NCBI RefSeq assembly: GCF_014203235.1
Contig: NZ_JACHIN010000013.1
Coordinates: 1 to 64,000 of the forward strand
Length of the DNA stretch: 64,000 nt
Direction of reading: 5' to 3'
Origin: Nonomuraea endophytica
Lineage (GTDB): Bacteria > Actinomycetota > Actinomycetes > Streptosporangiales > Streptosporangiaceae
Shown: piece after piece, positions 1-8,577 of the stretch
How the letters are laid out: each line of letters opens with the position of its first letter
How positions within the stretch are numbered: the stretch's first letter is position 1
The notes under the pieces: generated by a model
Seen by the model: only the letters and a program-made list of their open reading frames with translations
The model's database searches: none
Told to the model about the DNA's origin: nothing
Position numbers and translations under genes: made by a program

Positions 1-150
1 GTCATGTACGGCCGGGCGGCATGGCTGGAGGAACGCGGGCTGATCCTGCCGGGCCAGCGCTATGAGGAACTCGTGGTGATCCGCGCGGAACACCTCCCTG
101 TGCCCTCGGCTGCCCGTCCAACGGCTGAGGTCGGCGATGCCGTCCGGTGA
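1..150 (+). CDS. C-terminal end of an unidentified protein
   Basis: An open frame runs from the first base to a TGA at 148-150 and gives the last 49 residues of a protein whose start lies outside the window. The visible part contains WLEERGLILPGQRYEELVVI, which has the amphipathic, charged look of a folded domain, followed by a Pro/Ala-rich tail. I do not recognise the family. It lies on the same strand as the EF-hand gene 118 bp downstream, but that gene has its own ribosome binding site, so no operon is implied. Confidence 0.5.
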   Translation, partial: VMYGRAAWLEERGLILPGQRYEELVVIRAEHLPVPSAARPTAEVGDAVR

Positions 151-268
151 CGGATCTGCCCTCAGGTCGCATGTCTGGCCGGGCCCTGTCCCTGGGTGGG
201 GGCGTCGCTTTACCGGGTCGCGGGCAGGCCGGTAGCGCACACCCACGCAGCCCAGGGAGGGCCCGAAC

Positions 269-787
269 ATGGACAACGAATTCTTCCAGCGCAAGGTGCA
301 AGCACGTCTCGCCGGCTTCGATCTCGACAGGGACGGCGTGATCACCCAGGCGGACGTCGACACGGTGACCGACCGGGCGCTGGGTGCCTACGGGCTGACG
401 GCGACCTCGCCCCAGGCCAAGGCCCTCAAGGCCGCGGCCGGGACGTTTTGGCGACAGGTGGCCGCCCAGGCCGACGGAGACCGTGACGGCAAGATCTGCC
501 AGGAGGAGTTCTTCCTCGCCGCCTCGGCGTTTCAGCAGGCGGCGCAACCCTGGGTGCGGGCCTTGGTCGCGGCCGCCGACACCGACGGCGACGGCTGGCT
601 TACCGCCCAGGAGAGCCGATCCATCCTGCGGGCGCTCGGCGCCGACGAGGCGACGCTCGACCAGGCAGCCCAGCACACCGCGTCCGATGGTTCCGTCGCC
701 GTCGCCAACGTGCAGAAGACCGCGCTGGGCCTGTTCGCCGACCACAAGCCCTACGCCCCGGCCACGTGGTCCTTCGGCACGTTCTAG
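269..787 (+). CDS. EF-hand calcium-binding protein
   Basis: The 172-residue product is predicted to be a cytosolic Ca2+ sensor or buffer of the calerythrin/sarcoplasmic type found in actinomycetes. Three canonical 12-residue loops are visible: residues 18-29 (DLDRDGVITQAD), 69-80 (DGDRDGKICQEE) and 104-115 (DTDGDGWLTAQE). Each has acidic residues at positions 1, 3, 5 and 12 and Gly at 6. A degenerate fourth hand around residues 138-147 (ASDGSVAVAN) lacks the acidic set, so three sites probably bind metal. There is no signal peptide. A GGGAGGG element 8 bp upstream supports the ATG. The gene stands alone, convergent with the redox operon to its right. Confidence 0.93.
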   Translation: MDNEFFQRKVQARLAGFDLDRDGVITQADVDTVTDRALGAYGLTATSPQAKALKAAAGTFWRQVAAQADGDRDGKICQEEFFLAASAFQQAAQPWVRALVAAADTDGDGWLTAQESRSILRALGADEATLDQAAQHTASDGSVAVANVQKTALGLFADHKPYAPATWSFGTF

Positions 788-859
788 CCGGTGGCGACCG
801 TACTCGCGCCCAGATCACGAACGGCGGGAGCGGGGCTCCGCTGAACCTCGGCCACGGGG

Positions 860-1090
860 TCAAGGTTGCGGCGGACGGTTGCGCCGCCGATGGCTGGTGT
901 CGCAGAACGGGTAAATGCGGCTCCTGCGGCAGGCGCACAAGGCGACCAGAAAACGATCAGACCGGGCGATGGAGCCGTCTTCCAGGACGACCTCCACCGG
1001 CCCTTCGACGAGGACGGGACCCCCGGCCACCATCGTGACGCGGGTGGCCGGGACGGGCCGGGGTTCAGGCGGATTCGGAGTTGCCTGCAC
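860..1090 (-). CDS. CDGSH-type iron-sulfur protein
   Basis: This 76-residue protein carries the CDGSH (mitoNEET-like) signature CACRRSRIYPFCDTSH near its C-terminus, giving the three Cys and one His that bind a [2Fe-2S] cluster in this family. The upstream half is a short beta-rich segment with repeated Val/Gly-Pro pairs, as in other single-motif bacterial CDGSH proteins. The start is taken as GTG; an internal ATG about 19 codons in is possible. It lies 45 bp downstream of the haem-oxygenase-like gene on the same strand, so it is probably the last gene of a three-gene redox operon. A role in electron transfer or cluster supply to its neighbour is inference. Confidence 0.85.
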   Translation of the reverse strand: MQATPNPPEPRPVPATRVTMVAGGPVLVEGPVEVVLEDGSIARSDRFLVALCACRRSRIYPFCDTSHRRRNRPPQP

Positions 1091-1135
1091 AGATCATCAC
1101 CACTTCCTCATGGTTCTGCCCGAGGTACGGGAGAT

Positions 1136-2128
1136 TCACCGCACCTCCGTCCGGCCGGGCAGGGGGCCCAGCAATGAGGTACGTCCGGAGCGCCAGCGGC
1201 CGAGCACGTGCTCACCGAATCTGCCTTCCAGCCAGTCGGTAGCCTGGATCCCGAACACCACGTCTCGTGTCAGGTACGGCTCCCGCTCCAGCAGGTCGCC
1301 GATGACGTCGTGCCGCAGGACCTGTTCGTGTACGGCGTCCGCCTCGATGTGCTCGGTGTAGAACAGGGTGCCGCGTGGTCCCACGCCCAGGCGCCGGAGT
1401 CCCTGGTCGATCCGCCTCGCACTGGGCGGTGTGGTGATCTCCGCTGCGGCGAAATGCCCGACCATGGCGCCGCGGAGACTGCGGTGCAGGCCGAACATCG
1501 ACATCATGTTGACGACCGCCAGCATCTCGGCGGGTGCGATGTTCAGATAGGCCCCGTAGGAGGGGTCCAGCTCCAACTCCTCCATGAGATCCGCGAACAA
1601 CTGCGCGTGCATCCGCTCCGCCCGGCCACCACCGAACTCGTCGAACTCCACCGCGACCAGAGCGGCCTTGGACCGTCCCTGCAGCCTGGGGATGACCCAT
1701 GCGTGAGGGTCGGCCTCCTTGAGGTGGTAGATCGACCGGTGTGCCACGTACTCCCGCACCTGCCGGCGTTCCCCGCCGTCGCGCAGATGGTAGGAGAGGC
1801 CCTCGCCGTCGACGGGCTCGACGAGCAGGTTCTCCAGTTCGCCCGCCACATCCTGCCCACCGGCGGTCTTGTCTCGCAGCGTCGCAAGGAACACGCGTTC
1901 CATCTCGCCGCGTACGCGCAGCAGGTCGGGATCCCACTCCCAGTCTTCGCTCACCCCGTCGAAGCCGCGATAGTGCAGCTCGTAGGTGAGGTACAGGGCG
2001 AGCTGAAGGTCTTCTCCCAGGGGATCGACGTCCGCGGCGGGCGACGAGAGCGGCCCCCGCTCCAGCAATGTGGCGATCACCCCTGCTGATAGCGGGCCGC
2101 GCGCTTGGGGCAGTGCCGGGCCTTTCAC
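1136..2128 (-). CDS. Iron-containing redox enzyme, haem-oxygenase-like fold
   Basis: The 330-residue product resembles the actinobacterial 'iron-containing redox enzyme' family (haem oxygenase-2-like, helical bundle). These are often diiron or haem-oxygenase-like oxidases whose substrates are mostly unknown. Helical stretches with conserved acidic and His residues are visible, for example RMHAQLFADLMEELELDP at about 170-190 and FYTEHIEADAVHEQ at about 250-265. These are the kind of Glu/His positions that bind iron in haem-oxygenase-like diiron oxidases. The GTG start overlaps the stop of the upstream ligase gene (GTGA), implying translational coupling. With the CDGSH gene it forms an operon joining amide ligation, oxidation and an Fe-S carrier, which suggests modification of a small amino-acid-derived substrate. 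Confidence 0.8.
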   Translation of the reverse strand: MKGPALPQARGPLSAGVIATLLERGPLSSPAADVDPLGEDLQLALYLTYELHYRGFDGVSEDWEWDPDLLRVRGEMERVFLATLRDKTAGGQDVAGELENLLVEPVDGEGLSYHLRDGGERRQVREYVAHRSIYHLKEADPHAWVIPRLQGRSKAALVAVEFDEFGGGRAERMHAQLFADLMEELELDPSYGAYLNIAPAEMLAVVNMMSMFGLHRSLRGAMVGHFAAAEITTPPSARRIDQGLRRLGVGPRGTLFYTEHIEADAVHEQVLRHDVIGDLLEREPYLTRDVVFGIQATDWLEGRFGEHVLGRWRSGRTSLLGPLPGRTEVR

Positions 2129-3264
2129 GCGCTCTCCCTGTACGTTTGCGCCCGTTGCCAGGCGAATTGTCCGTCCATGGTTTCCCCCTTGAGCATCTCG
2201 ATCACGGAGCCCAGCCCTCCCGCCGCGGCGCGCCGCTGCCGGGCCGCGCCCGTGCCGGCTCGTTTCACCTGTGCCAGCAGGGAACTCACCGCGGGTAGGT
2301 CACCGCTGTCCGTCAGGGCCTGGCTGACGTGCAGGACAAGCTGGTCCAGGACCTCTATCGCATGCACGGAACGTTCCTCGAAGGGGTTGATCCCGGGGCC
2401 GTCGAGCCCGTACCGTGCCGCGTTCCACACGGCCGCCGCGCACACCTGATCGCTCACTCTCGGCGCCTCCCTTCCCTCGGTCAGCGACGATTCCGCCGTT
2501 GTGATCAGGGCTCTGGTGAGTGCCGCCTGCAGTACCGCCTCGTCGGCCGTGCCCGCGGCGTCGGCGGCCCGCACCTCCACGGTCGGCAGCCCGATCCCCG
2601 GCCTGGCCAGCCAGAACGACATCGCATCGTCCACCAGCACCCCGCACGAGACCAGGCGCTCCACCTCCCGGTCGTAGGCGGCGGCGGAGTCGAACCAGGG
2701 CGTGACCCCCGCGCCGGGGAACCGCGACTGCTGGACCGTTCGCCAGCTCGCGTAGCCCGAGTCGCGGCCACGGTCGAACGGGGAGTTGGCCGACAGCGCC
2801 AGCAGGGTGGGCAGCCAGGGGCGCAGATGGTTGATCACGGCGACGGCTGTTTCGCGATCCTTCACGCCGACGTGCACGTGGCATCCGGAGCTCTGGTAGT
2901 CGGCGACGATGCCTTGGTACATCCCGGTGATGTGGGTGAACCGCTCACCCGAGGACGGGCGGGGCGATGAGGCGGCGAGCACGGGCGTTCCGACCGACAC
3001 CAGACCCAGGCCCTCCTGCTGCGCTGCCGCGGCCAGCAGGAAGCGCGTGCCCTGAAGCTGACGGTGCAGGTCGCCGAGGGTGGTGCAGATCCCGGTGGCG
3101 GCCTCGACCTGCGTCTGGAAGAGCTCCTGATGGAAGCCGCCGCCCGCATGCTGCCACGGATGCCCGCCGACTGCGGAGAGCACTCTTCCCGCGGCCGGAA
3201 CCGGCTCGCCTGAGCGGGCGTCCAGCAGGAGGAACTCCTCTTCTACGCCAACAGTCCTGGTCAT
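2125..3264 (-). CDS. Carboxylate-amine ligase, GCS2/YbdK family
   Basis: This 379-residue protein belongs to the glutamate-cysteine ligase 2 (YbdK/EgtA-like) family of ATP-dependent carboxylate-amine ligases. The family N-terminus is present (TVGVEEEFLLLD, with the Glu residues that bind Mg-ATP). Further matches are the central SGCHVHVGV segment, RPWLPTLLALSANSPF, and PTVEVRAADA near the middle. A GAGGGG site five bases upstream supports the ATG. It is the first gene of a leftward operon with the haem-oxygenase-like and CDGSH genes. The real substrates are not fixed by sequence: family members make gamma-glutamylcysteine, but many act on other amines. Confidence 0.87.
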   Translation of the reverse strand: MTRTVGVEEEFLLLDARSGEPVPAAGRVLSAVGGHPWQHAGGGFHQELFQTQVEAATGICTTLGDLHRQLQGTRFLLAAAAQQEGLGLVSVGTPVLAASSPRPSSGERFTHITGMYQGIVADYQSSGCHVHVGVKDRETAVAVINHLRPWLPTLLALSANSPFDRGRDSGYASWRTVQQSRFPGAGVTPWFDSAAAYDREVERLVSCGVLVDDAMSFWLARPGIGLPTVEVRAADAAGTADEAVLQAALTRALITTAESSLTEGREAPRVSDQVCAAAVWNAARYGLDGPGINPFEERSVHAIEVLDQLVLHVSQALTDSGDLPAVSSLLAQVKRAGTGAARQRRAAAGGLGSVIEMLKGETMDGQFAWQRAQTYRESA

Positions 3265-3489
3265 ATCGCCCCTCGGCAGGTGGACATCTCCCCACCCCTA
3301 CCCCGAGAGCGCCGATCACGCCTCTGACCTTTGCTTTATCCTCCGCGGGAGTGCCGTGCGACGCCAGACGTGGGCGTGAGGGGCACACGCTTCCTTCGCG
3401 AAGCGCCGCGAGAAGGGCGTGGGCGGGCCAACGTTCGCATGGGTTCCTGTGAGCCGGGTAGCTCCCCCGGGTCACTACATGGAGGATCT

Positions 3490-4044
3490 ATGTCACAGAA
3501 CGTAATCGACCTCATCAAGGCGGATCATCGCGACGTCGAGGTGCTCTTCGAGAAGCTGAAGCGGCAGCCGGAGAACCGTCCCGCGCTGGTGGCCGAGCTG
3601 GCCGCCAAGTTCGTCGCGCACGCGCGAGCGGAGGAGACGAAGGTCTATCCCACGCTGGCCAAGGCCAAACCGTCGGAGCGCGGGGAGGTCCACCACGGCG
3701 TGGAGGAGCACCATCAGGCCGAGGAACTGCTGGCCAAGCTGATGGACGCCAACCCCGACAAGCCGGAGTTCCTCAGCGCCCTGGAGAACCTGGTCAAGGC
3801 GGTCAGCCATCACGTCGAGGAGGAGGAGAGCGAGATCCTCCCGGCCCTGGCCAAGGCCATCCCCGCCGACAAGCTCGTCAAGCTGGGCCGCGTCTTCAGC
3901 CAGGCCAAGGCCGACGAACTGGCGACGCCGCCCAAGCCCGTCGGGCGCACCAAACAGGAACTGCTGGAGCAGGCCAAGGAGAAGGGCGTCACCGGCTACA
4001 GCTCGATGACCAAGGACCAACTGATCGACGCGCTCAGCGACTAG
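3490..4044 (+). CDS. Hemerythrin-domain protein with C-terminal SAP/Rho-N-like tail
   Basis: The 184-residue protein has an HHE cation-binding four-helix domain over about residues 1-125. Candidate diiron ligands are H13, H44, E48, H74 or H75, H107 or H108 and E112. Such domains bind O2 or handle iron and oxidative stress. After a Pro-rich linker (about 147-153) there is a short module, residues 154-184 (KQELLEQAKEKGVTGYSSMT and following), resembling Rho N-terminal/SAP-like helices that can bind nucleic acid. The ATG at 3490 follows GGAGG by four bases and matches the family start. It faces the divergent GCS2 operon. Confidence 0.9.
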   Translation: MSQNVIDLIKADHRDVEVLFEKLKRQPENRPALVAELAAKFVAHARAEETKVYPTLAKAKPSERGEVHHGVEEHHQAEELLAKLMDANPDKPEFLSALENLVKAVSHHVEEEESEILPALAKAIPADKLVKLGRVFSQAKADELATPPKPVGRTKQELLEQAKEKGVTGYSSMTKDQLIDALSD

Positions 4045-4147
4045 AAGCCCGTGATCGCCGCGTACACCTTCGCGCTGAGCAAAGTCAGGTGCTTCGCCGG
4101 GCTCGGCCACGACGTTTGACGACGCTCGCTCCGGGGAGCCGGAAGGA

Positions 4148-5008
4148 ATGGCAGTCAACGACACCACGCCGCCGCCCCAGGAGCAGAGCTATCCCGGCGC
4201 CAGCGACCGGATGACTCCGGGCCCGCAGGACGAGATGCGCGACTACGCCGGGCGTGACCTGCTCGCGGGCAAGCGGGCCCTCATCACCGGAGGCGATTCC
4301 GGCATCGGCCGCGCGGTCGCCGTCGCCTTCGCCAAGGAGGGCGCCGACGTCGCCATCGCCTATCTGTCGGAGGACGAGGACGCGGCCCACACCCGTTCCC
4401 TGGTCGAGAAGGCCGGACGGCGGTGCGTCCTGCTGGCCGGAGATCTCGGCGAGGCCACCCACTGCCGGTACGTCGTGGAACAGGCCGTGGCCGAGCTCGG
4501 CGGCCTGGACATCCTGGTGAACAACATCGCGTACCAGGCGCCGGTGTCGTCTCTGGACGAACTGACCGACGAACAATGGCTGCGCACCTTCGAGGTCAAC
4601 ATCCACAGCTACTACCGGGTGACCAAGGCGGCGCTGCCGTACTTGGGAGAAGGGGCGGCGATCGTCAACACCTCCTCGGTCAACGGCCTGCGCGGCAACA
4701 AGACGCTCCTCGACTACTCGGCCACCAAGGGCGCGGTCAACGCCTTCACCCAGGCGATGGCGCAGAATCTCCTGAAACGCGGCATTCGTGTGAACGCGGT
4801 GGCGCCCGGCCCGGTATGGACGCCGCTCATCCCCGCCACCTTCTCTGAGGAGCGGGTCGAGGACTTCGGCGAGCAGGCGCCGATGGGCCGTCCGGCGCAA
4901 CCTGACGAGATCGCGCCCTCGTACGTGTTCTTCGCCGCCGGCCGGCTGTCGTCCTACTACAGCGGCGAGATCCTCGCCCCGATCGGCGGCGAGACCCTTC
5001 CCGGCTGA
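4148..5008 (+). CDS. SDR-family oxidoreductase (YghA/GSP39 type)
   Basis: A 286-residue short-chain dehydrogenase with a 40-residue N-terminal extension rich in Pro and Gln, typical of the general-stress SDR subfamily (YghA, B. subtilis GSP39). The Rossmann glycine motif TGGDSGIG lies at 47-54, the NNIA equivalent of NNAG at about 125, and the catalytic residues are Ser177, Tyr190 and Lys194 in YSATK. The basic residue pattern after beta-2 is weak, so NAD versus NADP is uncertain. It follows the hemerythrin gene on the same strand after 103 bp. The neighbourhood suggests a stress-linked aldehyde or ketone reductase, but no substrate can be read from sequence. Confidence 0.9.
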   Translation: MAVNDTTPPPQEQSYPGASDRMTPGPQDEMRDYAGRDLLAGKRALITGGDSGIGRAVAVAFAKEGADVAIAYLSEDEDAAHTRSLVEKAGRRCVLLAGDLGEATHCRYVVEQAVAELGGLDILVNNIAYQAPVSSLDELTDEQWLRTFEVNIHSYYRVTKAALPYLGEGAAIVNTSSVNGLRGNKTLLDYSATKGAVNAFTQAMAQNLLKRGIRVNAVAPGPVWTPLIPATFSEERVEDFGEQAPMGRPAQPDEIAPSYVFFAAGRLSSYYSGEILAPIGGETLPG

Positions 5009-5215
5009 AGGGTCCGGGATGGCTTGTGCGGGAACACCGCGCCCCCGGTACGACCTGGTCATCCGCGTCGTCCGGCGGCACGTGCATCGTGGTCATTTGT
5101 TCGTGCGCGTGGGCGACACCCCTGGATGGAACGGGATGGAACGCCTCCAGAAGTAGAGCACTGGAAGCCGTTGCCATTCCGGCCGGCCAGAACGGACCAT
5201 ACAGGGAGTCCCCAC

Positions 5216-5677
5216 ATGCGCAAGATGCTCGTCAACATGATCCGGGTGGGCGTCGCCGCGATTGTCGGCATCGCCGTACTGGCCACCCTCGCCATCAGCC
5301 CGTCGCAGGCCGAGGACAGGTTCCCGATCAACCTGCGCGAGGGCAGGCTGACGATCCGGGAGTTCCAGCAGATCGTCGAAAAGCAGATCGGCCGACCCAC
5401 CGGCGACCCGGTACGGGCGACCATCTATGCCGCCGATGCGTCGATGCCCAGGGAGAAGTTCGAGCGGATCGTCGCCGAGCGCCGGTTCGACCAGTTGCCT
5501 GGACGAGGCGAGATGAGCCCGCTCACACCGGACACGACGTTCGACGACATGGCCCGCAAGGTCTTCGAGTGGGGGAGGTACAAGGTCTACGTCACCGATC
5601 TGGGGTTCGCCATCGTCGTCACGGTCTGCGTCGATGACGAGAACGGAATCCCGGACTGCGATTGGTGGATCATCTAA
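5216..5677 (+). CDS. Secreted protein of unknown function
   Basis: The 153-residue product begins with a clear Sec signal peptide: a basic start (MRKM), a hydrophobic core (about residues 7-26) and a likely cleavage at SQAED near residue 33. The mature part is a compact mixed domain with a central helical stretch (REFQQIVEKQIGRPTGDPVR) and an acidic C-terminus with two Cys that could form a disulfide (VCVDDENGIPDCDWW). I do not recognise the family. An AGGGAG site 8-9 bases upstream fixes the ATG. The gene is convergent with the hydrolase 14 bp away. Confidence 0.75.
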   Translation: MRKMLVNMIRVGVAAIVGIAVLATLAISPSQAEDRFPINLREGRLTIREFQQIVEKQIGRPTGDPVRATIYAADASMPREKFERIVAERRFDQLPGRGEMSPLTPDTTFDDMARKVFEWGRYKVYVTDLGFAIVVTVCVDDENGIPDCDWWII

Positions 5678-5691
5678 GCGGGTGGCCTCCG

Positions 5692-6561
5692 CTACGCGGG
5701 CGCGGAGCGCAGGAACTCCAGCAGTGCCGCCGCGAGCTCGTCCGGAGCCTCCTCGGCCATGTGGTGCCCGCTGTCGATCGCACGACCGGTGACGTCGTCG
5801 GCCCACTGGCGCCAGATCTGCGGCGGGTCGCCGTACAGCTCCTCCATGTCGTCCTTGGCGGACCACAGGAACAGCGTCGGGCACCGGACGCGGTGGCCCG
5901 CCAGCCGGTCGGCGTCGTCGTTCGCGCGATCCACCGTCAGCCCGGCGCGGTAGTCCTCGCACATCGCGTGGACGGTGTCCGGATCATGAATGGCGCGACG
6001 ATAGTCCTCGTACGCCTCCTGGCCCATCTGATCGGCGGTAGCCGTGTACCACGCGTCGGGATCGGCGTTGATGACGCGCTCGGCGGGTTTACCGGTCTGG
6101 CCGAGAAAGAACCAATGCCACCAGGCCGCGGCGAACTTCGCGTCAGCACGGGCCAGGGCCTCTCCGATGGGGATGCCGTCCATCACCACCAGCCGCGTGG
6201 CGACGTCGGCATGGTCAGCGGCGAGCCGGTGAGCCACATAGGAACCACGGTCATGCCCGGCCACCGCGAACCGCTCGTGACCCAGCGCCCGCATGAGGGC
6301 GACCATGTCGCCCGCCATGGCGCGCTTGGAGTAGGGAGCATGATCGGCCGTCGTGGGCGGCTTTCCGGAACGACCGTAACCACGCAGGTCCGGGCAGATC
6401 ACGCTGTGATGCGCGGCTAGGACCGGCGCTACACGGTGCCAGGTCGCGTGCGTACGCGGATGGCCGTGGAGCAGCAAGACCGGAGAACCCGAGCCCCCGT
6501 ACCGGACGAACAATTCCGTCTCTCCTACATCAACCACGTCAACCGCGAAGTCATCGAACAT
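5692..6561 (-). CDS. Alpha/beta hydrolase, haloacetate-dehalogenase-like
   Basis: The 289-residue protein aligns by eye with fluoroacetate/haloacetate dehalogenases. It has the HGHP oxyanion segment, DLRGYG, nucleophile Asp104 in GHDRG, second acid Asp128 (VVMDGI) and catalytic His266 in GHHMAEEAP. The WWHW segment (His149, Trp150) matches the halide-binding pair of the Burkholderia FA1 enzyme as I recall it. Arg105 is kept, but the second carboxylate-binding Arg is Tyr108 here, so the preferred substrate may not be a small haloacid. An epoxide hydrolase or other C-X hydrolase is the alternative. The enzyme would be cytosolic and is a single-gene unit. Confidence 0.85.
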   Translation of the reverse strand: MFDDFAVDVVDVGETELFVRYGGSGSPVLLLHGHPRTHATWHRVAPVLAAHHSVICPDLRGYGRSGKPPTTADHAPYSKRAMAGDMVALMRALGHERFAVAGHDRGSYVAHRLAADHADVATRLVVMDGIPIGEALARADAKFAAAWWHWFFLGQTGKPAERVINADPDAWYTATADQMGQEAYEDYRRAIHDPDTVHAMCEDYRAGLTVDRANDDADRLAGHRVRCPTLFLWSAKDDMEELYGDPPQIWRQWADDVTGRAIDSGHHMAEEAPDELAAALLEFLRSAPA

Positions 6562-7047
6562 CCACGCCCACTACCCCGATCGCTCGCTGCTTCACTCCTG
6601 ACGCTGTACGGTCCGGGTGCGCTCGCCGTCGAAGACGCCGGTCCGACCGGAGACACCGCGCCAGCGGTCGAGCGCTGCTTCACCACGCGCTCCGGGAGAT
6701 GCTGGTCAGATCCGCGCCCTGGGGCGAGGTGCCGGCCGGGGCCGGGGCAGCTCGACCCAGACAGATTTCCAGCAGTACCTGGGCGTGGTGGTTCAGGAAC
6801 GTCCAAAGGGGACCATCAGGTCCCGGCAGGTCTGAGCACACCGCCTCCCGCTGCCCCGGAGCCGCGGTCCCTGCCGGTTTGGTGGTGTTCACCATTTTAG
6901 GGGAAGCACTTTTCAGGTAACACCCTTCTGGATTACTCTCGTGAGAGACGGAGACTCCCGTCGCCACCGCAACCATGGGCGACAGGATCCACGCCGGAGA
7001 GCCTGTCACCCGCTCGGCCGCAGAACCCGGACGGAGACAAAGCCGCG
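6562..7047. other. Intergenic region between divergent hydrolase and STAS genes
   Basis: About 490 bp lie between the start of the leftward hydrolase and the rightward STAS gene. All three frames on both strands give only low-complexity Pro/Arg translations without a ribosome binding site. A short lower-GC patch lies around 6885-6945. It should contain both divergent promoters, but I see no convincing operator or structured RNA. Confidence 0.5.
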
Positions 7048-7410
7048 ATGACCGCCCTACTCCTGACCTGTCAGAACCTGGACAGGGGCACCCTGGTCGG
7101 CGTGGCGGGGGAACTCGACACCACCACCACCGGCCAACTCGCCACTTACCTCGAAGGCCGGCACCCCGACAGCAGCCTGCCGCTGGTGCTGGACCTGGCC
7201 GCCGTGACCTTCATGGACAGCTCCGGCCTGCACCTGCTCATCGACCTGCACCACCGCCAGGACACCCACGGCGGCCGGCTGTATCTGGCCGCACCTCACG
7301 AACGCGTCCTTCGCGTGCTGGAGATCACCGGCACCGATCGGCTCCTGCTCATCCACCCGTCGCTGAGAACGGCCCTGACCGCCGCCAACCTCGCCCTCTC
7401 CCCCGCCTGA
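7048..7410 (+). CDS. STAS-domain anti-sigma factor antagonist
   Basis: The 120-residue protein is a single STAS domain of the SpoIIAA/RsbV type. The segment VLDLAAVTFMDSSGLHLLID holds the conserved DSSG, whose Ser is the site phosphorylated by an anti-sigma kinase in characterised members. When dephosphorylated, such proteins bind the anti-sigma factor and release a sigma factor of the SigB/SigF group. No kinase or sigma gene is nearby, so the partner is encoded elsewhere. The ATG follows a weak GGAG by about 11 bases. Confidence 0.9.
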   Translation: MTALLLTCQNLDRGTLVGVAGELDTTTTGQLATYLEGRHPDSSLPLVLDLAAVTFMDSSGLHLLIDLHHRQDTHGGRLYLAAPHERVLRVLEITGTDRLLLIHPSLRTALTAANLALSPA

Positions 7411-7770
7411 CCGCGGCGAGCGCCGAGGGCAGGAGAGTCGAGGTTGTCCTCTTATGCGTTTGTCATCGAACGTTGAGCGGATGAGGCGGTGGCCCTCAGC
7501 TTCCGGCCGGCGCTCGGCATCCATCTCACGAGGCGGTAGGGTTCCTGGCGAGTGTCTAGGGTTCCGCCGCCTGGCTGGTTCATCCGTTCAGGCGGGCCTG
7601 GTCCGAGCGACACCGCCGGCGGCTTCCGATGGCTGCGGGTCAACTGACGGGACAAAAGCCTGGAGGTCACGGTTCCCGCGAGGGTGGGGACCGGAGAGGC
7701 CTCCGCGTGTTCTCGACCGTTGTTCTGTTCCTCGTGATCGCTGGTCCATCCCGGTGTATCGGCTCTGCCG
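7411..7770. other. Intergenic region upstream of the TauE/SafE gene
   Basis: This 360-bp stretch separates the STAS gene from the permease gene on the same strand. Open frames here translate to low-complexity Arg/Ser/Pro sequence and I support no gene. I saw no clear hairpin terminator behind the STAS gene. Confidence 0.45.
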
Positions 7771-8502
7771 ATGTCCGCTGAACTCCTCGCAACGCTGCTG
7801 ACCGCTTCGGTCTTGGCTTTCGCCCTTGCCTGGTTGTCCTCCGTGGGTGGCGTCGGTGGTGGTGTGCTGATGCTGCTCGTGTTCACTGCTCTGTTCGGCC
7901 TTCAGGTAGCCGTGCCCGTCCTCACGCTGGCGCAATTGGCCGGTAACGGGGGCCGCGCCTGGTTCAATCGGCGCGAGGTCCAAGGGCGGGTCATCGGCTG
8001 GTACGCCGTCGGCGCCATCCCCTTCGCTCTGGCCGGGGGACTCCTCCTGCCCTACCTACCGGTCGAACCTCTCAAGCGTGTTCTCGGCGCGTTTCTCCTC
8101 GCCGTCATCATCTGGCGGCGATTTCGGCCAACGCCGCGCCCGCCCGCCGACGCGACGTTCATCGCCATCGGCGCCGGCGCCGGACTCGGCTCATCCCTGT
8201 TCGGCGCGGCGGGACCGCTCGCGGCCCCGTTCTTCCTCGCCAAGGGCCTGGTCCATGGCGCGTACATCGGCACGGAGGCCACCGCCTCGCTGCTCATTCA
8301 TCTGACCAAGGTCGCCGCTTATGGCGCGGGCAGCCTGCTGTCCCTTCACGTGCTCCAGCTCGGCCTGGCCCTCACCCCAGCCATAATTGCCGGAGCGTGG
8401 CTGGGCAAGAAAACGGTCATGCGGATGAGCGCCGGCATCTTCGTTCTCGTCATCGAAGCCGGAATGCTCATCGCGGCGATCCTGTTCCTCGTCGGAGTAT
8501 GA
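7771..8502 (+). CDS. TauE/SafE-family membrane permease
   Basis: The 243-residue integral membrane protein has the two-repeat layout of TauE/SafE (DUF81) sulfite/sulfonate exporters. Hydrophobic spans are visible at about 5-40, 45-75, 80-105, 125-150, 170-195 and 205-240. The first repeat carries GGVGGGVLMLLVFTALFG and the second GAGLGSSLFGAAGPLAAPFF, matching the Gly-rich entry motifs of this family. A weak upstream ribosome site leaves the start slightly uncertain. The substrate cannot be stated; sulfite, sulfoacetate or another small organosulfur anion is typical. An intrinsic terminator follows. Confidence 0.88.
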   Translation: MSAELLATLLTASVLAFALAWLSSVGGVGGGVLMLLVFTALFGLQVAVPVLTLAQLAGNGGRAWFNRREVQGRVIGWYAVGAIPFALAGGLLLPYLPVEPLKRVLGAFLLAVIIWRRFRPTPRPPADATFIAIGAGAGLGSSLFGAAGPLAAPFFLAKGLVHGAYIGTEATASLLIHLTKVAAYGAGSLLSLHVLQLGLALTPAIIAGAWLGKKTVMRMSAGIFVLVIEAGMLIAAILFLVGV

Positions 8503-8553
8503 GCCTTGAACGGGGGCCAGGTCTTCATCCCGGCATCGGTCACGACCGCACCC

Positions 8554-8577
8554 ACTCGTTCGGCGAACGAGTTTTGG
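8554..8577 (+). terminator. Intrinsic terminator after the TauE/SafE gene
   Basis: A perfect 8-bp stem, ACTCGTTC (8554-8561) and GAACGAGT (8565-8572), closes on a GGC loop and runs into a T-rich tail (TTTTGG). It begins 52 bp past the permease stop codon, where a rho-independent terminator would be expected. Confidence 0.7.

Noticed and set aside
4085..5062. A 325-codon frame antisense to the SDR gene
   Set aside because: The SDR frame has the full catalytic set; the antisense frame has no recognisable features.
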